From the IMG/VR virus record IMGVR_UViG_3300042987_000391, positions 1 through 22,645 of that record: 22,645 bases of DNA; one strand, written 5' to 3'. Below the pieces are notes generated by a model. It was not told where the DNA came from. It ran no database searches and was given only the letters and a program-made list of their open reading frames with translations. The stretch comes from a virus. A program made the position numbers and the translations under genes. This document shows, one piece after another, positions 1 to 6,468 of the stretch; positions within the stretch are counted from its first letter, which is position 1; each line of letters opens with the position of its first letter.

Positions 1-7
1 TCGGCGT

Positions 8-223
8 ATGGCTGATGTTTATACACACGTTCAAATTCGTTGCGGTGGTTTGGAAGTAAGTATCGGAACTGATACTCAATATCCAGATATGGTTACCGAT
101 ATTACTAGCCGTTGTCTAAATACTTTCAACGAGGCATTAACTACCGCAAAAAATAATGGCGTGGATATTTCTGATATGCGGCTTATCACCAGCGATTATG
201 GTGACGATTACGAAGAAGATTAA
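8..223 (+). CDS. Small acidic hypothetical phage protein
   Basis: Seventy-one residues with no family I can name. The sequence starts with a short beta-like stretch (VQIRCGGLEVSIGTD), continues with a helical middle (residues 30-48) and ends in a very acidic tail (DYGDDYEED). It contains no membrane segment and two cysteines. Only seven bases lie upstream of its ATG, so the ribosome binding site cannot be judged, but those bases are open in another frame and reach a TGA at 13-15, which would suit an upstream gene overlapping this start. It is the only confident plus-strand gene and converges on the minus-strand operon, so it probably marks the end of an oppositely transcribed module. Function unknown. 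Confidence 0.6.
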   Translation: MADVYTHVQIRCGGLEVSIGTDTQYPDMVTDITSRCLNTFNEALTTAKNNGVDISDMRLITSDYGDDYEED

Positions 224-390
224 TGTGCCTTCAATGCGGCAAATGCTGGATACAGCACACTTTTACCTCTGACGATACTGTTGACGCAACCGATTTTTTA
301 ATCCAACCAAACCTTGTATTCGGCGGTAACTCTGCCTTTAATCGGGTCAATAAAATGGAGCCGCTGACTAGGGATAGCGCTCGCGGCTAA
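223..390 (+). CDS. Candidate small cysteine-rich protein, overlaps a convergent gene
   Basis: A 55-codon frame starts at an ATG that overlaps the stop of the preceding plus-strand gene (TAATG), the junction style used across this phage. The N-terminus carries three cysteines in a C-x-x-C-x-x-C pattern (C5, C8 in MCLQCGKC) followed by a histidine, as in small metal-binding phage proteins. Against it, the last 31 codons lie over the end of the opposite-strand metallophosphoesterase gene, which is itself well conserved in motif. The real product could therefore be only marginally selected. I do not recognise a family. Confidence 0.3.
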   Translation: MCLQCGKCWIQHTFTSDDTVDATDFLIQPNLVFGGNSAFNRVNKMEPLTRDSARG

Positions 391-1332
391 TAAATCTCTG
401 GCATAGCGGTTATCGCTTTCCGTGCTACCAGTTTGATAAACCGAACCTAATCCGTTTGCCATAGGCCAACAGGCGTGCGTATGGTAATGACCGATATATA
501 CGTCACGGAATTCCCACGGATAAGCACCGCTACGCCATCTATTAGCGTGTTGAACAATTGCGGCTGGTGAAGCAAAGCCATTACGACCAACTTCATCTCC
601 GTGTATTAACAAAGCGCGATAATTACCAATTTCTACACGTTGAACATCTTCGGGGCAGTCTGCCCAAGTTAATCGTTTTTCATCTACTAACAATTGCCGC
701 GCTAACTCGTAGCACATTCTGTCCACGTTATCGGAACGTGGAACATCTGCGCGTTTGCTACCGATACGCCCGTGATTACCCCATTCCGCAACCACTAATA
801 CTTTTTCGTATATTGCTAATGCTTCTCTAACTGTATCCACAATTAATCTGGATACTGTTACGTATTGTTCAAATAGCGTTGCGTCTATTTCGTGTAATTG
901 CGCTGGATAGTTAAATAAACCTTCCACCATATCGCCACCAAACATAATAACTACATCTTTAACAGGGTGGTCAGCACGTTGAATTTCCGTAATACGTTTT
1001 GCTTTAGTTACAAATTCCATTACGCGTTTGCGCATTATTTGGCTGTTATAGGTGGTTGTCTTTTTACTACCTTGCCAGTCAGTTAAATGCCATAACGCAA
1101 CTTCCGATTTAATTTTTCTTTTATCGGCAATAGGCGCAATAACTTCTTTAATCTCGCCCATTGATAACGTGGCGTCAAATGCGGCTTGAATAGTTGCTTC
1201 AACTAATTCTTCCGTGCGTTGTTTGGCTTCTTTTAATTGTTTTTGTGTTCGTATTAATGCTTTGCGTAGTTCTACTACATCTGAACTGGCTACCTCGTCA
1301 GGTATTTCTTCCAGTTGTTTCTTTAAACTCAT
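298..1332 (-). CDS. Calcineurin-like metallophosphoesterase
   Basis: This 344-residue protein carries the metal-binding motifs of the calcineurin-like (Mre11/PP2A) phosphoesterase superfamily in the right order: HLTDWQ (residues 82-87, the D-x-[H/Q] motif I), GGD (132-134), GNH (185-187), an IHGD histidine (H244) and GHYHTH (281-286). The fold uses two metal ions to hydrolyse phosphodiesters or phosphomonoesters; the substrate here is unknown, with nucleic-acid processing or nucleotide hydrolysis both possible. The first 60 or so residues are charged and helical, likely a coiled coil placed before the catalytic domain. Its ATG overlaps the upstream stop by four bases (ATGA), with only a weak AAAGAAA upstream, so translation is probably coupled. 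It is the last gene of the short operon with the HTH and DUF6378-like genes. A replication or DNA-modification accessory role is inference. Confidence 0.8.
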   Translation of the reverse strand: MSLKKQLEEIPDEVASSDVVELRKALIRTQKQLKEAKQRTEELVEATIQAAFDATLSMGEIKEVIAPIADKRKIKSEVALWHLTDWQGSKKTTTYNSQIMRKRVMEFVTKAKRITEIQRADHPVKDVVIMFGGDMVEGLFNYPAQLHEIDATLFEQYVTVSRLIVDTVREALAIYEKVLVVAEWGNHGRIGSKRADVPRSDNVDRMCYELARQLLVDEKRLTWADCPEDVQRVEIGNYRALLIHGDEVGRNGFASPAAIVQHANRWRSGAYPWEFRDVYIGHYHTHACWPMANGLGSVYQTGSTESDNRYARDLLAASAIPSQRLHFIDPIKGRVTAEYKVWLD

Positions 1333-1607
1333 TTTTTCTTTGCCGCGTCATAAAAAGCACAACTTTGTGCGTGAGTTGTATATCCGATTTTGTCTAACCA
1401 GTTATCTTCGTGTTCTGGGTTTTTGAACGCTCTTACTGTTTTAAATGCGTCCATCATTAACGCAACTTTATAAGGTTCAATAGGTTCTACACCAAGTAAT
1501 GCGCCCCATATTTTTCCTATGGTAATAAAGTTTTGATAGAAATCGCCGTGATACATCTGGCGTTGTTCAAGTATTTCTTTTACTCGTTGTTCTGCCGACA
1601 CCGACAT
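1329..1607 (-). CDS. DUF6378-like phage protein
   Basis: Ninety-two residues with the pattern I associate with DUF6378: a YHGDFYQN-type motif near residue 20, a middle helix with K-x-x-x-x-M-M and a K-x-x-R-A segment, and the closing DNWLDKIGY signature (about residues 68-76). Proteins of this family are common in phages and often sit with nucleotide metabolism or DNA-handling genes; the biochemical role is not established as far as I know. The pattern of acidic and histidine residues (H, D, E, D) is reminiscent of small all-alpha nucleotide hydrolases such as MazG-like proteins, but that is inference. It overlaps the upstream HTH gene by 28 bases, is preceded by AAAAGG four bases from ATG, and shares ATGA with the downstream phosphoesterase. 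Confidence 0.6.
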   Translation of the reverse strand: MSVSAEQRVKEILEQRQMYHGDFYQNFITIGKIWGALLGVEPIEPYKVALMMDAFKTVRAFKNPEHEDNWLDKIGYTTHAQSCAFYDAAKKK

Positions 1608-1819
1608 AAACCTTTTCTATGTTGAGAAATACTAATTTCAGCAATTCTGTAACCTTCTTTACGTAATGCGGTAGCAAGAGTTACATCTGGTAGGCGTTTG
1701 TTAATAGCCGCGTCAAGGGCTTTTTTATCGGCTTCACTTAATCCGTCTATTAATCTGGCAAAAGGACAAAGACTATTGCCCTTATAACGTGCTTCTTCAA
1801 TAGAGTTTTCTAAAGACAT
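1580..1819 (-). CDS. Small putative HTH DNA-binding protein
   Basis: Seventy-nine residues, mostly helical. Residues 43-75 (LPDVTLATALRKEGYRIAEI then SISQHRKGLCRC) look like a helix-turn-helix: a first helix ending in ALRKEGY, a turn, and a recognition helix leading to H-R-K-G-x-C-x-C. Actinobacterial phages carry similar short proteins annotated as HTH DNA-binding proteins, and some terminase small subunits start this way; I cannot choose between regulator and packaging roles. The C-terminal C-x-C with C18 could bind metal. There is no Shine-Dalgarno sequence before the ATG; instead a -10-like TATTCT ends six bases upstream, suggesting a leaderless message. It is the first gene of the short operon and lies directly after the late-operon terminator. 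Confidence 0.55.
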   Translation of the reverse strand: MSLENSIEEARYKGNSLCPFARLIDGLSEADKKALDAAINKRLPDVTLATALRKEGYRIAEISISQHRKGLCRCRQNNE

Positions 1820-1825
1820 AGCAGA

Positions 1826-1855
1826 AGAATACCGAAAAGATTAGACAAAAGACAA
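1826..1855 (-). promoter_or_regulatory. Putative leaderless promoter for the small operon
   Basis: On the minus strand a -35-like TTGTCT (1855-1850) and a -10-like TATTCT (1831-1826) are separated by 18 bases. The -10 ends six bases before the ATG at 1819, so transcription would start at or next to the A of the start codon. This agrees with the absence of a Shine-Dalgarno sequence at this gene, whereas most others in the window have one. Leaderless mRNAs are common in Actinobacteria. Box assignment is by eye. Confidence 0.45.
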
Positions 1856-1880
1856 TAACGCCACGCCTTAGTCTTTACCT

Positions 1881-1935
1881 AAAAAAATAAGCCTTTACCT
1901 AGCAGGTCACTTCCCCATAACCGCTAGGTAAAGGC
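1881..1935 (-). terminator. Strong intrinsic terminator of the late operon
   Basis: Perfect 13-base arms GCCTTTACCTAGC (minus strand 1935-1923) and GCTAGGTAAAGGC (1903-1891) form a stem. The intervening bases can extend it by about six more pairs (GGTTAT with GTGACC, some G-U) with one bulged base and a GGGGAA loop. The minus strand then reads TTATTTTTTT, a proper U tract. It starts eight bases after the holin stop and ends minus-strand transcription of the structural and lysis genes before the next promoter. Confidence 0.85.
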
Positions 1936-1942
1936 AAATTTG

Positions 1943-2182
1943 TTATTTAGTTTTTTTCTTGCTTATTGGCTTTTTAGCCAATTCTTTTTCCACTACGTCG
2001 GCAACTTTACCAAAAGCAGGGTCATTTGGGTTAATAGCGCGAATAGCAGGAGCAATAACGGCAATTAATCCTGCCGTTGCTATGTCTTTGATATCGGTTG
2101 CGCCTAGCGTGTAAGCGGTAATAGCCGCAACTAGGAACGAACGAGCATAGGATTCAATTGCTGATTTCACTTTCGGGTTCAT
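1943..2182 (-). CDS. Putative holin, two membrane segments
   Basis: Seventy-nine residues starting at the ATG at 2182, chosen over an open extension to 2308 because AAGGAGG lies seven bases before this ATG and the extension would overlap the endolysin gene. Two hydrophobic segments (about residues 14-28, SFLVAAITAYTLG, and 33-50, IATAGLIAVIAPAI) are separated by a short TDIKD turn, and the C-terminus is a lysine-rich tail ending KKKTK. Size, topology and position directly after the CHAP endolysin fit a small holin that permeabilises the cytoplasmic membrane to release or activate the lysin. The SD overlaps the endolysin stop (TAAGGAGG), so the two are likely translated together. It is the last gene before the terminator. 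Confidence 0.7.
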   Translation of the reverse strand: MNPKVKSAIESYARSFLVAAITAYTLGATDIKDIATAGLIAVIAPAIRAINPNDPAFGKVADVVEKELAKKPISKKKTK

Positions 2183-2192
2183 TTCTGCCTCC

Positions 2193-2672
2193 TTATGGGC
2201 GCGCAACTGCCATAACAACGGAATATGGTCGCTTTTTGCGATATACGCCGCCACCATTTGACTGCGAGCCTTTCTTATCGGGTGAGGTATTTCCTTCAAC
2301 ACAAACAAGTTGTTTGCCCGTGTTTTTGATAACTATACCTACGTGGTCGGGTTGAGCGTCGTTATCAAATTGAAAAAAAACTATATCTCCTGCTTCTGCT
2401 TGTCCAACAGGAACTAATTTATTATTTTTAGCAAACCATTTCAAGCCAGCGTCGCAACTGGCAAAACCTTTTTTAGTTGAAGCGGCTACGCGCTTTCCTT
2501 CACCTGCTTGATTAAATATCCACGATACGAACATAGCGCACCACGGATTTCCGTCTAATCCATACCATTTGCCATACATTGTTTTGTTATCTGGCACTTC
2601 TACATAATCAATTTGAGAAGTGGCTAAACCAACAATGGTTTCACTGTTTAATAAGGAATTTGTAGATTTCAT
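2193..2672 (-). CDS. CHAP-domain endolysin
   Basis: This 159-residue protein is essentially one CHAP domain (cysteine, histidine-dependent amidohydrolase/peptidase), which cuts peptidoglycan peptide or amide bonds. The catalytic cysteine sits in NPWCAMFVSW (C45), the histidine in PDHVGIV (H110), and the third residue is probably E126 or N128 in VEGNTS; AGDIVFF (94-100) is the usual strand before the histidine. It has no signal peptide, so export would depend on a holin, and there is no recognisable cell-wall binding domain, making it a minimal lysin. Its start overlaps the upstream membrane-protein gene by 32 bases; a GAG-type weak SD precedes the ATG. The next internal methionine would remove part of the domain, so this start is preferred. 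It lies between two membrane-protein genes as part of the lysis cassette. Confidence 0.88.
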   Translation of the reverse strand: MKSTNSLLNSETIVGLATSQIDYVEVPDNKTMYGKWYGLDGNPWCAMFVSWIFNQAGEGKRVAASTKKGFASCDAGLKWFAKNNKLVPVGQAEAGDIVFFQFDNDAQPDHVGIVIKNTGKQLVCVEGNTSPDKKGSQSNGGGVYRKKRPYSVVMAVARP

Positions 2673-2856
2673 CTATTCTCGCTTCCAATTTATCAACTTT
2701 GGTATCTATTTGGGCAACTTTATCTTTAATGCTTTCTCCACCATTTGGTTTTAATTCGGCAAGATAATATTTAACAAGATGACGAACGCCCACGGCTAAT
2801 GCTCCCATTAGGGTTGTAACGGATACGGCTAAAGCAGCCCAATTTTCAACAGACAT
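2641..2856 (-). CDS. Small membrane protein with coiled coil, lysis-associated
   Basis: Seventy-one residues: one N-terminal hydrophobic segment (about residues 6-25, AALAVSVTTLMGALAVGV), a short basic stretch, a KPNGGES turn, then a heptad-like helix (about 44-70, IDTKVDKLEARIDEIYKFL). This arrangement is common in phage lysis cassettes, where such proteins are called holin or holin-like without much proof. It begins four bases after the stop of the preceding fibre-like gene and has no good Shine-Dalgarno sequence, so it is probably translated by coupling. Its tail overlaps the endolysin start. It may be a second holin, an antiholin-like partner of the two-segment holin, or a membrane anchor; the sequence does not decide. 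Confidence 0.6.
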   Translation of the reverse strand: MSVENWAALAVSVTTLMGALAVGVRHLVKYYLAELKPNGGESIKDKVAQIDTKVDKLEARIDEIYKFLIKQ

Positions 2857-2860
2857 AACG

Positions 2861-3487
2861 TTATGCTAACAGAGCAACACCAGTAATAACAATTATTGAA
2901 GTTGTGTCTAAAACCGCTGGTGAATTGTAATCCAGAACATCTGAACCGCCATTACTGGTTGGGTGCCACAAATACATTTTGTCAGCAGTTGCGCCTAATG
3001 TTCCAAATATGGTGTAAGTAGTACCACCATCAGTTAAGAAACCGCTAGCCGCTAAATCGTGCGAGCGCGCTGGAATACCTGCTGGCATATCAAAATAAAT
3101 TTGTCCAGTTCCAAAATTTGAGATATTAGTACAAGTAATAGTTGCGTTAGCGGTAATCATTTTACCGATACGCTGAATTTCTATATCGCAAGGCGTTCCT
3201 GTATAAACCATATTGTTATTAACGCTTTGAATAGTTGTTGGATAATTATTTACAGTTGTGGAATAAAGACTATCGGCAATTTCTACCCATTGAGTTCCAT
3301 TCCAGTATTTGATTAACTGCGCGTCAGTATCATAAAACTGGTCGCCTATACGCGGATTAGTAGGCGTATTAGTTGAAAAATCTACGTTAGGCGTTGTAAA
3401 TCTTTGCGCGGTTTCTAGTTTAGATAAACGCTGGTAAATATCGTTAAATATAACGCGTAAATCGGGCGGTTGATTTATATATGCCAT
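2861..3487 (-). CDS. Tail fibre-like minor virion protein
   Basis: A 208-residue protein with a short coiled coil at the N-terminus (VIFNDIYQRLSKLETAQ), a fibre-type motif P-R-I-G-D-Q-F-Y-D-T-D (about residues 45-55) followed by YWNGTQWVEI, and then a beta-rich, glycine and threonine rich C-terminal half. The G-D-x-x-Y/F-x-T...W-x-G/N-x-x-W module also occurs at 7105-7365 in this window and is widespread in phage tail fibres. The last 100 residues (from YTGTPCDIEI to ITGVALLA) look like a trimeric fibre tip or jelly-roll head. AGGAAG precedes the ATG by five bases. Its place next to the Gp37-like tail-tip gene supports a receptor-facing tail component. Exact role unknown. Confidence 0.6.
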   Translation of the reverse strand: MAYINQPPDLRVIFNDIYQRLSKLETAQRFTTPNVDFSTNTPTNPRIGDQFYDTDAQLIKYWNGTQWVEIADSLYSTTVNNYPTTIQSVNNNMVYTGTPCDIEIQRIGKMITANATITCTNISNFGTGQIYFDMPAGIPARSHDLAASGFLTDGGTTYTIFGTLGATADKMYLWHPTSNGGSDVLDYNSPAVLDTTSIIVITGVALLA

Positions 3488-3495
3488 AACGCTTC

Positions 3496-4596
3496 CTAAT
3501 TGGTTGTAATTGTTAAGGTTATGGTAACGCGTTCTGGTCCGTTTTCACCGGGTTCCACGTTAAGTCCTACAATGCGGTAAATCTCATCTAAACCATTTGG
3601 AAAACGTTCATCTGTAATCATTAAACGAATATCGTCACCAATTGAATAAGTGCCGTATTCTGGTTCAACAAACGCTGGAACAACAACTTTAATAATTGGC
3701 GGTGGTTCGCTAAGTGCTAATACGCGACCTGTTGCCAGTTCATCTAAAACGTTTTGGTCGGTAATATCTGAATAAGAAGCAGTTGTTTGTAATAACGGAA
3801 AACCATTGGTAAATGAAGTTGAAGCAGTTGCTACTGATAATAATTTACCTTCATTTGAACCAGCACCAGTAACGTATAACGTATTAGTGGTAATTGAACC
3901 ATCTTCGGGATATTCGTAACTTGTTATATTTCCAGCAGGAAACATAAATACTTTGGTATTTAAATCACCAATACCAGTATCAATATGCCCAGTTCGCGGA
4001 TAACCAAGTATTAGAGTTTTTTTAGGTTCGTTTGTAACGTTGTCGTATTCAACTTTAATATTAAAATCAAAACCATCATCTTGGTCGGATAAATCTTTAA
4101 TTGCTTGCCATACTTGTTTCAATTCATAATCATAATAAACGCGGTCAATTAATACGCCAGACGTTTCACTACCAGTTATAACGCCAATATCGCCATAAGG
4201 GAGCAATTGTGCGTCGTCAATTAGCGTTCTAACTATTTCTAATTGGTCGGTATTTTGAAAGTTTTGCGTTGTTGTAATTAATCTACGTTCAAAATAACTT
4301 TCAAATTCTCTGGCTGTAATGGAAATAGTTTGTGCGTCAGAGTTATAAACACGTGCCCAAATAACACCGCCCCAAACAAGTTCGCCGTTTCTATCAACAT
4401 AAATAGCGTTACGTGCTGGAAGCGTGGCATTATCCACGTTATATTCAGCCGAATTAATACCAGATAATAAAATATGGGCTTGAAAAGTTCCAGCCGTATT
4501 TAATTGTTGATTAAAACTAACGCCAGTTATAGGAAGTTCAGCAATAATTTCGTTAGTAAGTAAGTCGGCAAATAAATACCGATAGGTAGTAGTCAT
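3496..4596 (-). CDS. ReqiPepy6 Gp37-like tail-tip protein
   Basis: This 366-residue protein resembles the siphovirus ReqiPepy6 Gp37-like family found after the tape measure and Dit genes in many phages of Gram-positive hosts. The fold is related to the tail-hub or Tal N-terminal region: an N-terminal strand-rich part with W-G-G-V-I-W (about residues 74-79), the segment SITAREFESYFERR (about 90-103) and a C-terminal beta domain with SIGDDIRLMI and EIYRIVGLNV. It likely forms part of the tail hub that closes the tube and carries fibres. A strong SD (AGGAAGG) lies seven bases before ATG. Unusually, a block of fibre-type genes separates it from the Dit gene. No peptidase or glycosidase domain is seen at its C-terminus. 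Confidence 0.8.
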   Translation of the reverse strand: MTTTYRYLFADLLTNEIIAELPITGVSFNQQLNTAGTFQAHILLSGINSAEYNVDNATLPARNAIYVDRNGELVWGGVIWARVYNSDAQTISITAREFESYFERRLITTTQNFQNTDQLEIVRTLIDDAQLLPYGDIGVITGSETSGVLIDRVYYDYELKQVWQAIKDLSDQDDGFDFNIKVEYDNVTNEPKKTLILGYPRTGHIDTGIGDLNTKVFMFPAGNITSYEYPEDGSITTNTLYVTGAGSNEGKLLSVATASTSFTNGFPLLQTTASYSDITDQNVLDELATGRVLALSEPPPIIKVVVPAFVEPEYGTYSIGDDIRLMITDERFPNGLDEIYRIVGLNVEPGENGPERVTITLTITTN

Positions 4597-4615
4597 TTGC
4601 CGACCTTCCTAAAGA

Positions 4616-4849
4616 TTAAGAAATAAGCGCGTTTGCTTCTTCTTCGGTTAAACCAAGTGCTTCAAGTTTAGCAAGAGCAGACGCTTTGGCTTCGGCTTTG
4701 GCTTGTGCTTCGGCTTCGCGTTCTGCGCGCTCTGTTTCTAGTTGTGCCGCTACTGCTTCACGCTCTGCTATTTCTTCCGCAGTTAAAGGAACAATAGTCT
4801 GTTCCCCTGTTGTACAATCCACAACAAGTTTAGTAAGTGTTTCCGCCAT
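4616..4849 (-). CDS. Small alanine/glutamate-rich coiled-coil protein
   Basis: Seventy-seven residues. A short N-terminal beta part (LTKLVVDCTTGEQTIVPLT) is followed by a long charged helix (about residues 22-62, alternating A, E, K, R) and a terminal LEALGLTEEEANALIS. Small proteins of this design sit beside fibre genes in many phages and often have a terminal helix-turn motif of this kind; they are suspected fibre-assembly chaperones or stalk subunits, but that is inference. AAAGGA precedes the ATG by seven bases. Position between the fibre paralogue array and the Gp37-like gene fits a role in fibre folding or attachment. Confidence 0.55.
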   Translation of the reverse strand: MAETLTKLVVDCTTGEQTIVPLTAEEIAEREAVAAQLETERAEREAEAQAKAEAKASALAKLEALGLTEEEANALIS

Positions 4850-4861
4850 GATATTCCTTTC

Positions 4862-5392
4862 TTATGCTTTCTTGATTCCCCAAATAGTGACATTTGAATA
4901 TTGCGCGTATGCGTTTCCTACTTCGTTACTAGCAAGAGCAACGCGCAAATTTGTGATAGCCGCAGAGTTTTCCCAACTTTGAGAAACTATGCCTAAATCA
5001 TATTGAAGATTACCCGTAGCGTCTAAACCTGCGTAGAACGAATATGCGTTTTTAGTATTCGCAGAAGTATAACTAGGAATATAAAACTCAATATTATTAA
5101 ATGTATTAGCCGTGACTTGTGTACCACCGCCATAGGTAGCGATAAGTCGGGCATTAGCATCTGCGGCAGTATTGCCTGAAAAACCATCTAATCGGACATT
5201 GTAATAGTTGGCAGTATTAGAGTTAAACCTGATATAAAGCGCACCTTGGTCTGCGTTGATATTAGCGGTAGTTCGTACCGATATAGTTATAAGCAAGTCT
5301 GTATAGGTACCAGGTATGCTTGCTAGTTCAATAACTGTCGGTGCGCTATTATCAACAGTAGCCGTCTGTATAACTTCGTATGTGAGTGCCAT
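4862..5392 (-). CDS. Fibre/receptor-binding-type protein, paralogue 3
   Basis: This 176-residue beta-rich protein is the third member of a tandem family. It starts with LTYEVIQTATVDNSAPTVIE, followed by the shared core LASIPGTYTDLLITISVR (about residues 23-40), a RFNSNTANYYNVRLDG segment, and the shared C-terminal end with N-V-T-I-W-G-I-K-K-A. The pattern suggests a single jelly-roll or carbohydrate-binding-like domain. The strongest matches with its two neighbours are the first 40 residues and the last 10, with divergent middle loops, as expected if the loops face the receptor. AAAGGCGG precedes the ATG. It sits between another paralogue and the small coiled-coil gene. Role in adsorption is inference from position and fold type. 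Confidence 0.6.
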   Translation of the reverse strand: MALTYEVIQTATVDNSAPTVIELASIPGTYTDLLITISVRTTANINADQGALYIRFNSNTANYYNVRLDGFSGNTAADANARLIATYGGGTQVTANTFNNIEFYIPSYTSANTKNAYSFYAGLDATGNLQYDLGIVSQSWENSAAITNLRVALASNEVGNAYAQYSNVTIWGIKKA

Positions 5393-5911
5393 TTATGCCG
5401 CCTTTATTCCATACAAAGAAATAGTGCTACCAGCATATAGATTTGTTGTAGAACCACCACCGCCGCTTGAGTATAAGTAAATAGATGAGATAGCGTTTGT
5501 AGAGCGATATACGCATACCCCTGCGCCTACTGTGTTATTTCCGCGACCTTCGCGCACCAACACAGTTTTGAACATATTGGTACTTGCGTAGTTCATAATA
5601 TGAATAAGCGATATACAATTTAGATTATTGCTAGGCCAACCATTTTCATATCCACCGAAAATCGCCCAACTTTCATTTACTCTATTTGTTCCATTTTTTC
5701 CACCAGAACTATTACCTGCCATACTTTGTGACGAGTAAAGAGAACTAGAGTCGTTATTGAAGCGTCCAACTAAAGACCAAAAATTGTTTGTAATACCGCC
5801 GGTGAAAACTATCACTAAGTCGGTGTATGCGCTAGAAATATTATTGAAAATCAACCCTGATGTATCACTACCTAACGTTGTTGTAGCAATTGATTCGTAT
5901 GTCGCTGGCAT
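5393..5911 (-). CDS. Fibre/receptor-binding-type protein, paralogue 2
   Basis: Second member of the tandem family, 172 residues. The N-terminus reads ATYESIATTTLGSDTSGLIF and continues NNISSAYTDLVIVFTGG, aligning with the SIPATYQNL and SIPGTYTDL segments of its neighbours. The end, STISLYGIKAA, aligns with FALYGIKGL and TIWGIKKA. The middle is rich in glycine, serine and asparagine (NSSGGKNGTNRVNES; SSGGGGSTTN) and differs completely from the others, so it is probably where specificity lies. The ATG overlaps the stop of the upstream paralogue (TAATG) and AAAAGGA lies six bases ahead. No transmembrane or enzymatic motif. Likely a homotrimeric or decorative tail component. Confidence 0.6.
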   Translation of the reverse strand: MPATYESIATTTLGSDTSGLIFNNISSAYTDLVIVFTGGITNNFWSLVGRFNNDSSSLYSSQSMAGNSSGGKNGTNRVNESWAIFGGYENGWPSNNLNCISLIHIMNYASTNMFKTVLVREGRGNNTVGAGVCVYRSTNAISSIYLYSSGGGGSTTNLYAGSTISLYGIKAA

Positions 5912-6468
5912 TAGAGTCCTTTTATTCCATAGAGCGCAAAGGAAGAATATTGCGCAAAGTTTCCGCTACTTGGAGTAATCGTGAGTGATGTAATAGTTGA
6001 TGTGCTATTCCAAACATTTACATTCAAACTAAACTCGCTTGACCCATTGATATTCATACCACCAATAGTTCTGAGTGTTTTTGTTTTATTGGTATTGCGA
6101 TAATCAAATATATCTACAACACCTGCGGTGAAGAAACTTGTATCCCCTGCTCTATCAAGGTTAGCAATAAAATCAGGATTTGATGTATTTGCGGAAGCAA
6201 GTGAAGTTCCTGTTACATACAAATAAGCAGACTTAGTGAAAGAAGTGCTATTCATAGTCATACGAACAGTTTCTCCACCCGAACCCGAACCCGAAACAGT
6301 AGATTTAGCAACAAAACGCAGTTGAAGATTTTGGTAAGTAGCAGGGATTGAGTTGAACTGTATTGACGAACTACCACCTGACCCTACTGTTTGCGTAGCA
6401 ATAGATACATACGAAGTAGTAGAAAGTCCTTGTTGCGTAGAAGAAGCAATAGTTCCAAGAATAGGCAT
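5911..6468 (-). CDS. Fibre/receptor-binding-type protein, paralogue 1
   Basis: First member of the tandem family, 185 residues from the ATG at 6468. I chose this start over an in-frame ATG nine codons upstream because it overlaps the previous stop as TAATG, the junction style of this operon, and because MPILGTIASS is a familiar N-terminus of phage tail proteins. After this tag-like N-terminus comes TTSYVSIATQTVGSGGSSSI then QFNSIPATYQNLQLRFVAKS, the family core, and an SSFALYGIKGL end. A GSGSGSGG stretch (about residue 70) is encoded by a repeated hexamer. The extra MPILGTIASS tag is absent from the other two paralogues and might be its attachment site to the tail. Confidence 0.6.
   Translation of the reverse strand: MPILGTIASSTQQGLSTTSYVSIATQTVGSGGSSSIQFNSIPATYQNLQLRFVAKSTVSGSGSGGETVRMTMNSTSFTKSAYLYVTGTSLASANTSNPDFIANLDRAGDTSFFTAGVVDIFDYRNTNKTKTLRTIGGMNINGSSEFSLNVNVWNSTSTITSLTITPSSGNFAQYSSFALYGIKGL

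Noticed and set aside
265-300. Terminator between the convergent operons
   Set aside because: There is a T run near 294-299 but the only stem upstream (GTTG with CAAC) has four pairs, too weak to support a call.
2183-2308. N-terminal extension of the holin frame to an ATG at 2308
   Set aside because: It would lie inside the endolysin gene, while the ATG at 2182 has AAGGAGG and gives a clean two-segment holin.
4686-4982. Plus-strand Ala/Ser-rich frame over the coiled-coil gene
   Set aside because: Antisense shadow of alternating Ala/Glu codons; the minus-strand gene has a good SD and known layout.
6276-6300. Hexamer repeat encoding Gly-Ser in the first fibre paralogue as a phase-variable tract
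   Set aside because: Only about three copies of a six-base unit, so gain or loss keeps frame; simply a Gly-Ser linker.
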